Of a stretch of 64,000 nucleotides of DNA, positions 9,639 to 20,500 are shown piece by piece. Origin of the DNA: Halomonas meridiana (GTDB taxonomy: Bacteria; Pseudomonadota; Gammaproteobacteria; Pseudomonadales; Halomonadaceae); contig NZ_CP024621.1 of assembly GCF_009846525.1 (NCBI RefSeq), positions 682,001-746,000 on the forward strand, given 5' to 3'. Every line of letters begins with the position of its first letter. Position 1 is the stretch's first letter. The position numbers and the translations under genes are program-made. The notes under the pieces are model-generated. The model saw nothing but the letters and a program-made list of their open reading frames with translations. It searched no databases and was not told the DNA's origin.

Positions 9639-10418
9639 TTAGTCGAGTTTGTCGCGACTCTCTTTATTCACACGCTGCGTCTCGCTATATTGGGCGGCTT
9701 TTTCAGTCGCCGAAAGAATGCCGCGTAGAATGTTCATTTCCATCTTTTCGGGCCGTGACCGCAGGTAGAGGCGGCGCAAGCGTGCCATGAGCTGGCGCGG
9801 CTGTGCAGGATCGTGAAACTCGATGGCGATCAGCGTGCGCTCTAGGTGCTCGAAGTAGCGCTCGAGTTCTTCGTGGGTCGCCCGCTCGTCATTGTCATCC
9901 GCCATCTGGGGGGCATCGGCCTGGCTAAGCCATGCCATACGGCACTCATACGCCACCACTTGCACCGCGGCGGCAAGGTTCAGCGAGCTAAATTCCGCGT
10001 TGGTGGGAATATGCACGTGGGCGTGGCAGCGCTGCAGTTCGGCGTTGGTCAGTCCACTATCTTCACGGCCAAATACCAGCGCCACGCGGGCGTTGTCGGC
10101 TTGGCACTCGCCCGGCAGGCGCTCGGCCAGCTCCCGAGGCGAGATCATCGGCCAGGGCAGCGTGCGCGAGCGAGCGCTGGCGCCCACTGCCAGGGTGCAG
10201 TCGGCCACGGCATCTTCCAGTGTGGCGTGCACCGTGGCTTGGTGCAGTAGGTGGTCGGCACCGGAGGCGCGGGAAATGCTGTCTTGGGTGATCACGTCGC
10301 AGCGAGGCGCGACCAAGGCGAGATCCGCCAAGCCCATGTTGTGCATGGCGCGTGCCACGCCGCCAATGTTGCCAGGGTGGCTGGTGCCAATTAGAACGAT
10401 TCGGATGCGCTCAAGCAT
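9639..10418 (-). CDS. trmJ: tRNA (cytidine/uridine-2'-O)-methyltransferase TrmJ
   Basis: SPOUT-family enzyme that 2'-O-methylates position 32 of the tRNA anticodon loop. The 259 residues show the N-terminal LIGTSHPGNIGGVARAMHNM motif, LVFGREDSGLTNAEL, and the trefoil-knot motif IPTNAEFSSLNLAAAVQVV. It lies upstream of cysE and divergent from suhB, the arrangement usual in Pseudomonas and relatives. The 140 bases between trmJ and suhB hold both promoters. Confidence 0.94.
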   Translation of the reverse strand: MLERIRIVLIGTSHPGNIGGVARAMHNMGLADLALVAPRCDVITQDSISRASGADHLLHQATVHATLEDAVADCTLAVGASARSRTLPWPMISPRELAERLPGECQADNARVALVFGREDSGLTNAELQRCHAHVHIPTNAEFSSLNLAAAVQVVAYECRMAWLSQADAPQMADDNDERATHEELERYFEHLERTLIAIEFHDPAQPRQLMARLRRLYLRSRPEKMEMNILRGILSATEKAAQYSETQRVNKESRDKLD

Positions 10419-10558
10419 AGTAAGCCCGCTTCAAATGCGTAAAACGCGCAGTTTAGCATGAGTCGATGGCATGCCCGAGGGGGCTCTGTTAGAATTGCCC
10501 GCCAAAAGGCGTATGGCGCCTGACCCGTTCTTTAACATCACTGTGACAAGGCCCGATC

Positions 10559-11353
10559 ATGAATCCGATGGTCCAATTTACGCTGCGCGCTGCGCGCGGC
10601 GCCGTTGAGCACTTTTTACGCGTTCGCGAACGCATCGAAAACGCCCATGAAGAATTCAACCTCGACCGCTTGCTAGAAGACACGGCACGCAAAGCCGAGG
10701 CGACCATCGTTCAGCAGCTGCAGCGCGGCTATCCGCAGCACGGCTTCACCGGCCGCTACACGCCCCATAAAGCGGGCGAAGGCGAAGGAGAAGATATCGT
10801 GTGGAAAATCGAACCGCTGCACGGCTACTCCAACCTGGCGGTAGCCGGTAAGGGCTTTGCACTCTCAGTGGTGTGTCTCGTTAAAGGTCGCCCCGAGCAC
10901 GCGGTGGTGATCTCTCCTTTTGGTGATGACGAATATATCGCCAGCCGTGGCCGTGGCGCTCAGCACAACGACAAGCGCATGCGCGTGAGCAAGCCCACCG
11001 CGATTCCTGCGACCCGCATGGCGATGAGCCTGCCGGAAACTTGGCTGCGTCCGAGCCATCTCCCTGCGTATCTGACCATTACCCAACAGCTCGCCCCGCA
11101 GGTAGAGTCGCTGCTGGCGACGGGCAGTGGTTTGCTGGATATGTGCGAACTGGCCGCTGGCCGTGTCGACAGCGTCTTCGTCCTGGGGCTCGAAGAGCAG
11201 GACATGCAGGTCGGGACGCTACTGTTGAAAGAAGCCGGCGCGCTGATGGGTACCCCGGACGGCAAGCCGAGCGTGAATGCCGAAGGCCAATTGATGGCCG
11301 CTGGCCCGCGTCTCTACAAAGCATTGATCAAGCAGCTGGCGCCGCACTTTTAA
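10559..11353 (+). CDS. suhB: inositol-1-monophosphatase family protein SuhB
   Basis: Mg-dependent phosphatase of the inositol monophosphatase family; E. coli SuhB also takes part in rRNA transcription antitermination. The 264 residues fit the family. In the usual family motifs, the metal-site stretch is near VWKIEPLHGYSNLAVAG. Here it reads EPLHGYSNL rather than the canonical DPLDGTxNF, as it also does in several related SuhB sequences. The second motif area is LAAGRVDSVFVLGLEEQDMQ instead of the usual WDxAAG. Both departures make catalytic activity less certain. It is transcribed away from trmJ. Confidence 0.85.
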   Translation: MNPMVQFTLRAARGAVEHFLRVRERIENAHEEFNLDRLLEDTARKAEATIVQQLQRGYPQHGFTGRYTPHKAGEGEGEDIVWKIEPLHGYSNLAVAGKGFALSVVCLVKGRPEHAVVISPFGDDEYIASRGRGAQHNDKRMRVSKPTAIPATRMAMSLPETWLRPSHLPAYLTITQQLAPQVESLLATGSGLLDMCELAAGRVDSVFVLGLEEQDMQVGTLLLKEAGALMGTPDGKPSVNAEGQLMAAGPRLYKALIKQLAPHF

Positions 11354-11411
11354 TCACTGGCGGCGCGGTCGCGCTGCGTGGTGAGTAGTGAGTAGTCAAT
11401 AAAATGGTAGT

Positions 11412-11448
11412 AAAAAGGCCCTGCCGGGTAATCCCGGCAGGGCCTTTT
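11412..11448. terminator. bidirectional terminator between suhB and secF
   Basis: A strong hairpin with a stem of about 16 bases (AAAAGGCCCTGCCGGG / CCCGGCAGGGCCTTTT) and a 4-base loop. The A run on one side and T run on the other let it work in both directions. It separates the convergent suhB and secF. Confidence 0.9.
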
Positions 11449-11468
11449 CGTTGGCTGCTTTTGAGTGC

Positions 11469-12401
11469 TTACGGCAGCTCTTCTTCCTCTTCATCCACCT
11501 CTTTCTTAGCGGGAATGAGATCTTCCCGAGAGAGCTTCAGCGGAATCAGCAGGGCACCGGAGATATAGATAGACGAGAACGTGCCCACCACGATGCCTAC
11601 CAGCAGAGCGATGGCGAAGTTTTCGATCATGTCACCGCCCAGCAGCAGCAGCGCCAGCAGCACCAGCACGGTGGTGCCTGACGTGGCCAGCGTACGCGAC
11701 AGCGTGGCGTTGATCGCTTCGTTGAAGATTTGCGACATATCGTCGATACGCGACGTGCGAATCGTCTCGCGGATGCGGTCATACACGACGATGGTGTCGT
11801 TCAGCGAGTAGCCGATGACTGCCAGGATCGCGGCCAGTACCGTGAGGTCGAAGTCGAGCTGGAACACGGCGAAGACGCCTACCACGATGATGACATCGTG
11901 CAGCAGAGCCAGCAGGGCGCCGAGGGCGAACTTGTACTGAAAGCGGAAGGCCACGTAGAGCATGACCACGCCCAGGGCCACGAGCAGCCCCAGGCCGCTC
12001 TGATCGCGTAGCTGGTCGCCTACCTGGGCGCCCACGAACTCGGCGCGAACCAGATTGACGCTATCGCCGTTGCCCCGCAGCAGATTGACGACTTCGTTAC
12101 CCACATCGCCGTCGAAGGCTTGCTGTAGGCGAATCAAGACTTCGGTCGACGCGCCAAAGGTTTGCACCGACACATCTTGGAAGCCGCTGTCTTCCAGCAG
12201 TTGACGAATGGCGTCCAGAGACGGTGCGGCGCCGTAGCGGACTTCCACCAGGGTACCGCCGGTAAAGTCCAAGCCCAGGTTGAGCTGCTGGAACACGATG
12301 GCACCAATCGAGACGATCAACATCACGGCGGAGACGATGAACGCTAGGTTGCGCCGCCCCATGAAGTCGATGCGCAGTTGGGATAGGGGTTTCATGACCA
12401 C
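11469..12401 (-). CDS. secF: protein translocase subunit SecF
   Basis: Inner-membrane partner of SecD that uses the proton gradient to pull exported proteins across the membrane. 310 residues with six predicted membrane helices and a periplasmic domain. It shows the family features LGLDFTGGTLVEVRYG after the first helix and AVIGYSLNDTIVVYDRIRE in the membrane domain. It is the last gene of yajC-secD-secF and ends at a bidirectional terminator. The C-terminus is rich in Glu. Confidence 0.96.
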   Translation of the reverse strand: MVMKPLSQLRIDFMGRRNLAFIVSAVMLIVSIGAIVFQQLNLGLDFTGGTLVEVRYGAAPSLDAIRQLLEDSGFQDVSVQTFGASTEVLIRLQQAFDGDVGNEVVNLLRGNGDSVNLVRAEFVGAQVGDQLRDQSGLGLLVALGVVMLYVAFRFQYKFALGALLALLHDVIIVVGVFAVFQLDFDLTVLAAILAVIGYSLNDTIVVYDRIRETIRTSRIDDMSQIFNEAINATLSRTLATSGTTVLVLLALLLLGGDMIENFAIALLVGIVVGTFSSIYISGALLIPLKLSREDLIPAKKEVDEEEEELP

Positions 12402-12444
12402 CTCTTAAATTCTGTGCTGAGCGCGTGTTGTGATCTCATCGATA

Positions 12445-14298
12445 TCAGATCCACAGCTTTTTGACGGGCTTGCCACCATAGGCCAGATTGACCATGGCAC
12501 GCGTCACCATCAGCGCAGTGAACATCGACGTCAGGATGCCGATCGATAGCGTGACGGCAAAGCCTTTCACGGGCCCGGTGCCAATCGAGAATAGAATCAC
12601 CGCCACCAGCAGGGTGGTGATGTTGGCATCCACGATCGATGTGAACGCCCGCTCGTAGCCCGCGTAAATGGCCTGCTGAATCGACATGCCGTTGCGCAGC
12701 TCTTCACGTATCCGCTCGAAGATCAGCACGTTGGCGTCCACCGCCATGCCTAGCGTCAGGACGATACCGGCAATGCCGGGCAGGGTGAGCGTCGCCCCCA
12801 GCATCGACATCACGGCCACCAGCAGTGTCAAGTTGAGCGCCAGCGCGATGTTGGCAAACACGCCGAACACCTTGTAACGCACCAGCATGAACAGCACGAC
12901 CAGCAGCAAGCCGATCTGAACCGATAGCAGGCCGCGTTCGATGTTTTCAGCGCCCAGGCTGGGCCCGATGGTACGCTCCTGAACGAAGTAGATCGGCGCA
13001 GCGAGCGAGCCTGAACGCAGCAGCAGCGCTAGCTCGGCGGCTTCGGTAGGGGAGTCGAGGCCAGTAATCCGGAAGCTGTTACCCAGTGCGCTCTGAATGG
13101 TCGCTAGGCTAATCAAGCCGCGTTCGGTGTAGGGATCCCGAACGATGGTCTCTTCGCCGGTTTCAGGGTCGACCTCGATGCGATCTTCGCTCTTGTGCTC
13201 GATGAACAGCACCGCCATGTTGCGGCCAATGTTGGTGCGCGTAGCGCGGTTCATCAGCGTACCGCCGGTGCCATCCAGGTTGATGTTGACCTGGGGGCGA
13301 CCGTTCTCGTCGAAGCTGTTGCTGGCGCTGGAGACGCTGTCACCAGTAATGATCACATCCCGCATCAGCTCCGCTGAGCGGGCCGGGTCGTTACGAAACT
13401 CGAAGCGTTCGGTTTCGGCATCCGGCGTATCGTTGCGCGCTTCTAGACGAAACTCGAGGTTGGCCGTCGCGCCCACGATCCGCTTGGCGGCCACGGTGTC
13501 CTGTACGCCGGGTAGCTCGACCACGATTTGGCTCGGCCCTTGGCGCTGTACCATGGGCTCGGCCACGCCCAGCTCGTTCACGCGGTTGCGCAGCGTGGTC
13601 AAGTTCTGGTTGATGGCGTAGTCCTGGATTTCGTTGACCGTGACATCGCTCAGCGTCATGACCAGGCTCGAAGCGCGGCCATCCCCTTCGTTGGTGTACT
13701 CGAAGTTGGGGAAGTCGCGGCTGATCAAGCGGCGGGCGTCGTCGCGGTCTTCGGCGCTGGCGAAGTCGATCGATAGCGAGCGTTCGTCGATGGTGGTGTT
13801 GCGGTAGCGAATACGCTCACTACGCAGCAGTTCGCGCATGGCGCTGGCGTTCACTTCGAGGCGCTGGGTCAGCGCGGCGTCCATATCCACTTCCAGCAGG
13901 AAGTGAACGCCGCCGCGTAAATCGAGGCCCAGCGTCATCGGAGAGGCCGAAAAGGCTTGCAGCCAGCCAGGGGTGGCATCGGCAAGGTTGAGTGCAACGG
14001 TCGCGTTGGGACCCAGCACGTCTGCGGCGATGTCCCGCGCGTCGAGCTGGTCATCGTCGCTTTGCAAGCGAATCAGCCACTGGCCATTGGTCTCTTCGAC
14101 GGCCTTGACAGCGATGTCGCGCTCGCTGAGCGCTTCTTCAACGCGGGTGATTTGCCGTTCATCCAGCGCGTCGCCTTGGGCATCGCTCACCTGAATGGCG
14201 GGATCTGCGGGGAATAGATTGGGAAGCGAGTAGATAAGGCCAACCACCAGGACGACCAGTATCAGCAGATACTTCCACAGGGGGTAACGGTTGAGCAT
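12445..14298 (-). CDS. secD: protein translocase subunit SecD
   Basis: Inner-membrane translocase subunit acting with SecF and YajC. About 617 residues with the start at ATG 14298, which gives the conserved MLNRYPLWKY followed by a membrane helix. The upstream open frame to 14358 is not conserved. Other visible features are LGLDLRGGVHFLLEVD in the first periplasmic domain, the large P1 domain, and the six-helix membrane domain with VLTLGMAVDANVLIFERI. It lies 43 bases upstream of secF. Confidence 0.96.
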   Translation of the reverse strand: MLNRYPLWKYLLILVVLVVGLIYSLPNLFPADPAIQVSDAQGDALDERQITRVEEALSERDIAVKAVEETNGQWLIRLQSDDDQLDARDIAADVLGPNATVALNLADATPGWLQAFSASPMTLGLDLRGGVHFLLEVDMDAALTQRLEVNASAMRELLRSERIRYRNTTIDERSLSIDFASAEDRDDARRLISRDFPNFEYTNEGDGRASSLVMTLSDVTVNEIQDYAINQNLTTLRNRVNELGVAEPMVQRQGPSQIVVELPGVQDTVAAKRIVGATANLEFRLEARNDTPDAETERFEFRNDPARSAELMRDVIITGDSVSSASNSFDENGRPQVNINLDGTGGTLMNRATRTNIGRNMAVLFIEHKSEDRIEVDPETGEETIVRDPYTERGLISLATIQSALGNSFRITGLDSPTEAAELALLLRSGSLAAPIYFVQERTIGPSLGAENIERGLLSVQIGLLLVVLFMLVRYKVFGVFANIALALNLTLLVAVMSMLGATLTLPGIAGIVLTLGMAVDANVLIFERIREELRNGMSIQQAIYAGYERAFTSIVDANITTLLVAVILFSIGTGPVKGFAVTLSIGILTSMFTALMVTRAMVNLAYGGKPVKKLWI

Positions 14299-14384
14299 GC
14301 AAGCCCTGCCTTCAATTACAAACGGAATCGCTGTGCACAGACAGGCTGCGCACAGCAACGTTCACCATCGACGCTACCATGTCA

Positions 14385-14420
14385 CCCCTGCCGGGGTGGC
14401 TGGCACTGGGTCGGCAGGGG
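14385..14420. other. hairpin between yajC and secD
   Basis: A 9-base stem (CCCCTGCCG / CGGCAGGGG) with an 18-base loop in the 130-base gap after yajC. It has no T run, so it may be a processing or attenuation structure rather than a terminator. Confidence 0.35.
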
Positions 14421-14432
14421 GGAGTGCAAGCG

Positions 14433-14759
14433 TTAGATGGACTTAATGGTGCCTTTAGGCAGTACGGCGGCCACGGCGTTTTTCTGCACGTTGACTTCGG
14501 TACCTTCAGAGACTTCCAGTGTCAGGAACTCGTCGCTGACTTTGGTCACGCGGCCAACCAGACCGCCGCCGATGACGACTTCATCGCCCTTGGCAAGGCT
14601 AGAGACCAGCTGCTTGTGCTGCTTGGCGCGCTTGGCTTGCGGACGCCACAGCAGGAAGTAGAAGATCAGCACGAAACCGACCAGCATGACGATTTGCGCG
14701 ATGCCACCGCCAGCAGCGGCTTCTTGGGCATGGGCTGGTGAGATGAAGAAATCCAGCAT
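14433..14759 (-). CDS. yajC: preprotein translocase subunit YajC
   Basis: Small accessory protein of the SecDF complex. The start at ATG 14759 is preceded by CAGGAG at a good distance and gives MLDFFISPAHAQ, a common start for this family. One membrane helix follows (about 19-40, ending FLLWRPQAKRAKQHK), then a cytoplasmic domain with GDEVVIGGGLVGRVTKV. 108 residues. First gene of the yajC-secD-secF operon, directly downstream of tgt. Confidence 0.95.
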   Translation of the reverse strand: MLDFFISPAHAQEAAAGGGIAQIVMLVGFVLIFYFLLWRPQAKRAKQHKQLVSSLAKGDEVVIGGGLVGRVTKVSDEFLTLEVSEGTEVNVQKNAVAAVLPKGTIKSI

Positions 14760-14837
14760 TGCAGGGAACTCCTGGGTTAGAACACTCAATGGGTGAGTGA
14801 GTTACGCCACCCGCAGCGACGGGCGGCCATAAAGGGA

Positions 14838-15998
<1,161 letters not shown>

Positions 15999-17030
15999 TT
16001 AGCGGGTAAGCAGCATGGCGTCGCCATAGCTAAAAAAGGCGTAACGCTCTTCGACCGCCGTACGGTAAGCCTGCATGATGTGCTCATAGCCCGCGAACGC
16101 CGACACCAGCATCAATAGGGTGGATTCGGGCAAGTGGAAGTTGGTGATCAGTGCATCCACGCAGCGCCACTCGTAACCGGGATAAATGAAGATATCGGTG
16201 TCGCCGCTGAAGGGCGCAATCTGGCCATCGCTGCTCTTCATACAGGCGCTCTCCAGGCAGCGAACGCTCGTCGTCCCCACGGCAATCACGCGCTTGCCAG
16301 CGGCTTGCGTCTCGCGAATTTGCTGGCAGGTGGCCTCGGTGACCTCGATCCACTCGCTGTGCATGTGGTGTTCGAGGATGTTATCCACCCGCACCGGCTG
16401 GAAGGTGCCTGCGCCGACGTGCAGTGTCACGAAAGCACTGTTGATGCCTTTCTCGGCCAAAGCATCCAGCAGCGGCTGATCGAAGTGCAGCCCCGCGGTC
16501 GGTGCTGCGACGGCCCCGTCCCGGCGAGCGTAGACGGTTTGGTAGCGCTCGCGGTCACTTAGCTCGTCTTCCCGAGTGATATAAGGGGGCAGCGGCATGT
16601 GGCCGTGCTTTTCCAGCAGCGCGATCATCGGCGTCTCGCCTAAAAAGCGCAGTTCGAACAGTGCATCGCGGCGGCCTTCCACCACGGCATGAATGTCGCC
16701 TTCGAAAATCAGCTCGGTGCCCGGCTTGGGCGACTTGCTAGAACGAATGTGCGCCAGCCCTCGGTGGCTATCCAGCGGACGCTCCAGCAGCATTTCCACC
16801 TTGCCGCCGCTGGCCTTGTGGCCGTGCAGGCGAGCGGGAATCACTCGCGTGTCGTTGAACACCAACAGGTCGCCCGGTTCTAGCAGGTCTAACAGGTCGG
16901 GAAAGCGGCGATGGTCCAGCGCACCGCTTTGTCCATCCACACACAGTAAACGGCAATCGCTGCGCTGTTCGGACGGATAGCGGGCAATTAGCTCATCGGG
17001 TAGCTCGAAATGGAAATCCGCACGCTGCAT
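15999..17030 (-). CDS. queA: S-adenosylmethionine:tRNA ribosyltransferase-isomerase
   Basis: Transfers the ribosyl part of SAM to preQ1-modified tRNA to make epoxyqueuosine, the step after Tgt. The 343 residues start with the family signature [16 protein letters not shown]. They contain [47 protein letters not shown], and near the end [18 protein letters not shown]. queA and tgt form a two-gene queuosine unit ahead of yajC-secDF, as in E. coli. Confidence 0.96.
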   Translation of the reverse strand: MQRADFHFELPDELIARYPSEQRSDCRLLCVDGQSGALDHRRFPDLLDLLEPGDLLVFNDTRVIPARLHGHKASGGKVEMLLERPLDSHRGLAHIRSSKSPKPGTELIFEGDIHAVVEGRRDALFELRFLGETPMIALLEKHGHMPLPPYITREDELSDRERYQTVYARRDGAVAAPTAGLHFDQPLLDALAEKGINSAFVTLHVGAGTFQPVRVDNILEHHMHSEWIEVTEATCQQIRETQAAGKRVIAVGTTSVRCLESACMKSSDGQIAPFSGDTDIFIYPGYEWRCVDALITNFHLPESTLLMLVSAFAGYEHIMQAYRTAVEERYAFFSYGDAMLLTR

Positions 17031-17105
17031 GTGAAGAAGCTCTTTTCAGTGGTCAAACAAGCCGCCTAGGATAGCGCTTTAGGTGGATAAAGTCAGTCGA
17101 TGTGA

Positions 17106-17133
17106 TTGACCTAGTGGGTTATCTACGTATAAT
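17106..17133 (+). promoter_or_regulatory. sigma-70 promoter of the tRNA-Leu gene
   Basis: TTGACC (17106-17111) and a consensus TATAAT (17128-17133) are 16 bases apart. The tRNA begins 12 bases after the -10 box. The base run after the -10 is GC-rich (GCGC), the kind of discriminator seen in promoters under stringent control. Confidence 0.8.
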
Positions 17134-17144
17134 GCGCATCCATT

Positions 17145-17231
17145 GCCGGTGTGGCGGAATTGGTAGACGCAGCGGATTCAAAATCCGCCGCCTTTACGGG
17201 TGTGCCAGTTCGAGTCTGGCCACCGGCACCA
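17145..17231 (+). tRNA. tRNA-Leu (anticodon CAA)
   Basis: An 87-base gene. The acceptor stem is GCCGGTG paired with CACCGGC, followed by A and an encoded CCA. The anticodon stem GCGGA/TCCGC holds the loop TTCAAAA with anticodon CAA. The long variable arm and the T-loop GTTCGAGTC fit a class II leucine tRNA. It reads UUG codons. It stands alone between queA and the giant adhesin gene, with its own promoter and terminator. Confidence 0.97.
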
Positions 17232-17237
17232 AATTCA

Positions 17238-17270
17238 AGGGCCTAGCGTTTATCGCTAGGCCCTTTTTTT
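17238..17270 (+). terminator. terminator of the tRNA-Leu gene
   Basis: A 12-base stem (AAGGGCCTAGCG / CGCTAGGCCCTT) with a TTTAT loop, ending in a run of T. Classic Rho-independent terminator. Confidence 0.93.
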
Positions 17271-17512
17271 GTGCCTAACATTGACGTCGGTGGACGTTTT
17301 TGCCCGTGATGATGCCTTTAATCCTGCGAAGCCTTGCATTACCCCGCCTTTTTACGGGTTTATTTCCTGCCTCTTTGTGAAATACTTGAACCTATTTATC
17401 TAATCGCCTCTTGTCATCCACGATTGATGAGGGCGCTAAGGCGGCCAACGCCTGTCTTTCATAAAAACGTTTGGCGCAACGCGCTTGCGAACCTTCAGTG
17501 GAGATGTGCTCA
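17271..17512 (+). other. leader region before the giant adhesin gene
   Basis: About 240 bases between the tRNA terminator and the adhesin start, more AT-rich at its centre. A TTGTGA near 17377 followed by an A/T-rich stretch could form a promoter, but no -10 box is convincing. No gene was recognised here. Confidence 0.3.
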
Positions 17513-20500
17513 ATGGCGAAGTCATCAGCCGATATGCTTAAGTCAACGCAACCCGGCGTTATGAGTGGCCACCTGCTCAACGGTGTCAGGGTCAGCGCCC
17601 AAGAGTCTCACCGTGATTGGGACTTCTTGGCCAACACGCGCGACGACGTAGTGCGTATCGACGTACCGGCTGATCCCCAAGAGCGCATGGCGTTCGTCCG
17701 CCGCTGGATGGCGAAACATCAAAAAGCCCTGAAACAGGGCGGTATGGCCGCCACCCTCGTGCTGCCACTGATGGCGCAACAGGCCCTGGCGGATCAAATG
17801 GTCGCCGTCAATGATCTGCAAGGCGTGGCAGAAGTGATTCGCCAGCCCAACGGCAGCCTGACCCTCATCATGAACAGCGGCCAGCGCATTGATATTGCAG
17901 CCGCCGATGTGGCCTTGGAAAACGGGCGAGTGGTGGTCGATGTCGACTCCCTCATGGAGCTATTGGGCAACGACAGTGGCCTATTGGTACCGCTGAGCCA
18001 ACTTCCCGACGTGCAAACCTGGGAGCGACTGCCCGACGGCAACGTGATGGTCACCCGTGCCGACGGCACGCAAATGGTCATTGAGCGCGGCGCGCTGGTG
18101 CAGCAAGGCGATTTATTCCTGATCAGCCCTAGCAATGCTCTGCAGCAAGGCATCGCCAGTGGCGAGGATTTCGGCAGTTTGTTGTTTGTGCCCAGCGCCT
18201 CTTTCGCCACCGATACCTCAAGCACCAGCAGCTTCCCTAGCACCGCAAGCAGTAGTAGCAGCGAGCCGGTCAGCTCGTTTGGTGACATTCCGCCTTGGCT
18301 CTATATAGGGGGTGGTGCCATTGCCGTGGGGGCTGCCGCTGCAGGCGGTGGAGGCGGCGGTGGCGGTGGTGATGCTGGCCCGGCCACTATTAGCGGCTAT
18401 GTGGTCGATGGCTATATCTCTGGCGCGACCGTCACCCGGGCCGTAAATTCGAACCAAGTCACCACCAATGACGATGGCTTCTTTAGCGGTCTGCAGGGCA
18501 GCGGTATCTTGACCGCGACTGGCGGCGTCGATATTGCTACGGGTCTACCATTTACCGGCGTACTACGGGCCCCTGAAGACGCGACGGTCATCACACCGCT
18601 GACCACGCTGATGGTGCAGCTCTCCGAGCAATTTGGCCTGAACGACGCTGACGCCCAAACGGCCATCAAAACGTCGTTAGGGCTCGACCAGCGGATCGAT
18701 CTAACGACGACCGATCCGCTGGCAGAGTCCTCGCCGAATGTCGATCTGCTGGTGGCGGGCGTAAAAGTGGCGAGCGTGTTAGCGATGACGGCCACGGCAG
18801 GCATCAGCAGCGCGGATGCCTTATCGCGCCTGGCGAGCGCCTTTAACCAAGCCAGCGACGCCGACCGCGAGCTTACCAACCAAGAGATGGCCGATGCGCT
18901 GTCGCTTCCGTCCATTGCAGGTCAGGTCAAGCAGGCCCTGGACGCCATCGATAATGCCAGTGATGGCCTCAATGTCGACGCCTACCGTGACGGTAACAAC
19001 AACCCACTGCGTGATGCGCAGCAGGATGCCCAAGACCCTAACAGCGAACTGTCCGAAACGATCGACTCCCGCGCCGAAGTGCCCTATTTCACGCTACAGC
19101 AGGCGGTAGCGCTGGCGGCCAACGATGAACTGCCCGCTCAGTACTTGATCAACCCCGACCAGCCCTTTGCCGCTGGCACGCTGGGGCTCACGGCGGCAGG
19201 CAACCAATTAGCGCTGGTCGAAACGGTGCTGGCGGGAGATTTTGATGTCGCCACTGCGCCTATTGCGCTAGCTGACCTCTACACATGGTCGGTGCGTGCG
19301 GATGCCGAGGACGTGTTGGTGAGCGGTGGTTTAGGTCGCCCGGAGGTGGTGGGTGCGCAGAGCGTGACGCTGACCAATGCCACCATCCGTCCAGATCAGT
19401 TCGCTGACCTTAATACCCTCGACAATTTTGATTTGGGCAACACGGTCGTGCCTTACACGTTGGAAGAAGCGTTAGCGACCGACGTGATGCCCGCCAACTA
19501 CACGCTGAACCCGAGTACCCCTTTCTCCGCCGGTGATTTGACCGTGCGGGAAGCCGCCGAGCTGATCGACAGCACCCGCATACTACTGGATCTTGCCCAA
19601 AACACCGACAGCGATAACCTCTCTCGTGACCTGTTGTTAGAGTGGAACATCGTCGATAGCCTCGACACGATTTTAGGAACGCCCGCCGCGCGCCCGCAAA
19701 TCGCCGAAGCCAACAGTATCAGCGTGACGGAAGCGTTCATCACGCCTGCTCAATTTGTACAGCTCAATGGCTTGGCGAATTTCGTGCTTGGCGAGACCGA
19801 GGTGGATTACACCCTGGCCGAAGCGCTGGATGCCGATCCGCTCGCCAGCAATTACATCATCGACCTTCAGGCAGTGCTGAACGCAGGCACGGTCACCGTG
19901 GCCGAGGCAGAAACCGAGTTTGCCGACGTTATCAGGGTATTGGAAGGCGCTAACAACCAGCCGCCGCTCACGCTATTTGAGTGGGTCATTCGCGATGACG
20001 TTGGTGCGATTATTGCCGACCTGGATCAAGGGCATGTGATCGAGGCGAATCAAGTGTCGGCGAGCAATCGCGTGATCACGTCGGCTCAGTTTGACCAGCT
20101 CAACACGTTGGACAACTTCGAGCTGGGCACGACCATCGTTCGCTACACGCTGGAAGATGCCGTCAATGCCGATGAGCTGGCTGCCAACTACGAAATCGAC
20201 ACCACCGTGCCCTACGAAGCAGGCGAAATTAGTGTTGATGAAGCTTCTGCAAGGCTGGCAGATGTCGAAAGTATTCTTGCTGGTGCAGACAATACCCAAA
20301 CGCCCGACGCCGATGAGTTGTTCAACTGGACGGTCGTCGATAGCGCTTCCACGATTTTAGAAGCGGGTAACGTACCCCACCTCGTCCGCGCGGATGCAGT
20401 GAAAGTCAATGACGACATCATTACGATTGCGCAGTTCGAAGCGCTGAGTGCCGCTGAATTTAACTACGTTCGCCTTGGTGAGCTGGTGGAGTACACGCTG

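Noticed and set aside
17145..17231. tRNA-Leu as the attachment site of a genomic island covering the adhesin and Wadjet-like genes
   Set aside because: No integrase is present and I saw no copy of the tRNA 3' end downstream. The region 23.9-25.5 kb looks like normal chromosome.
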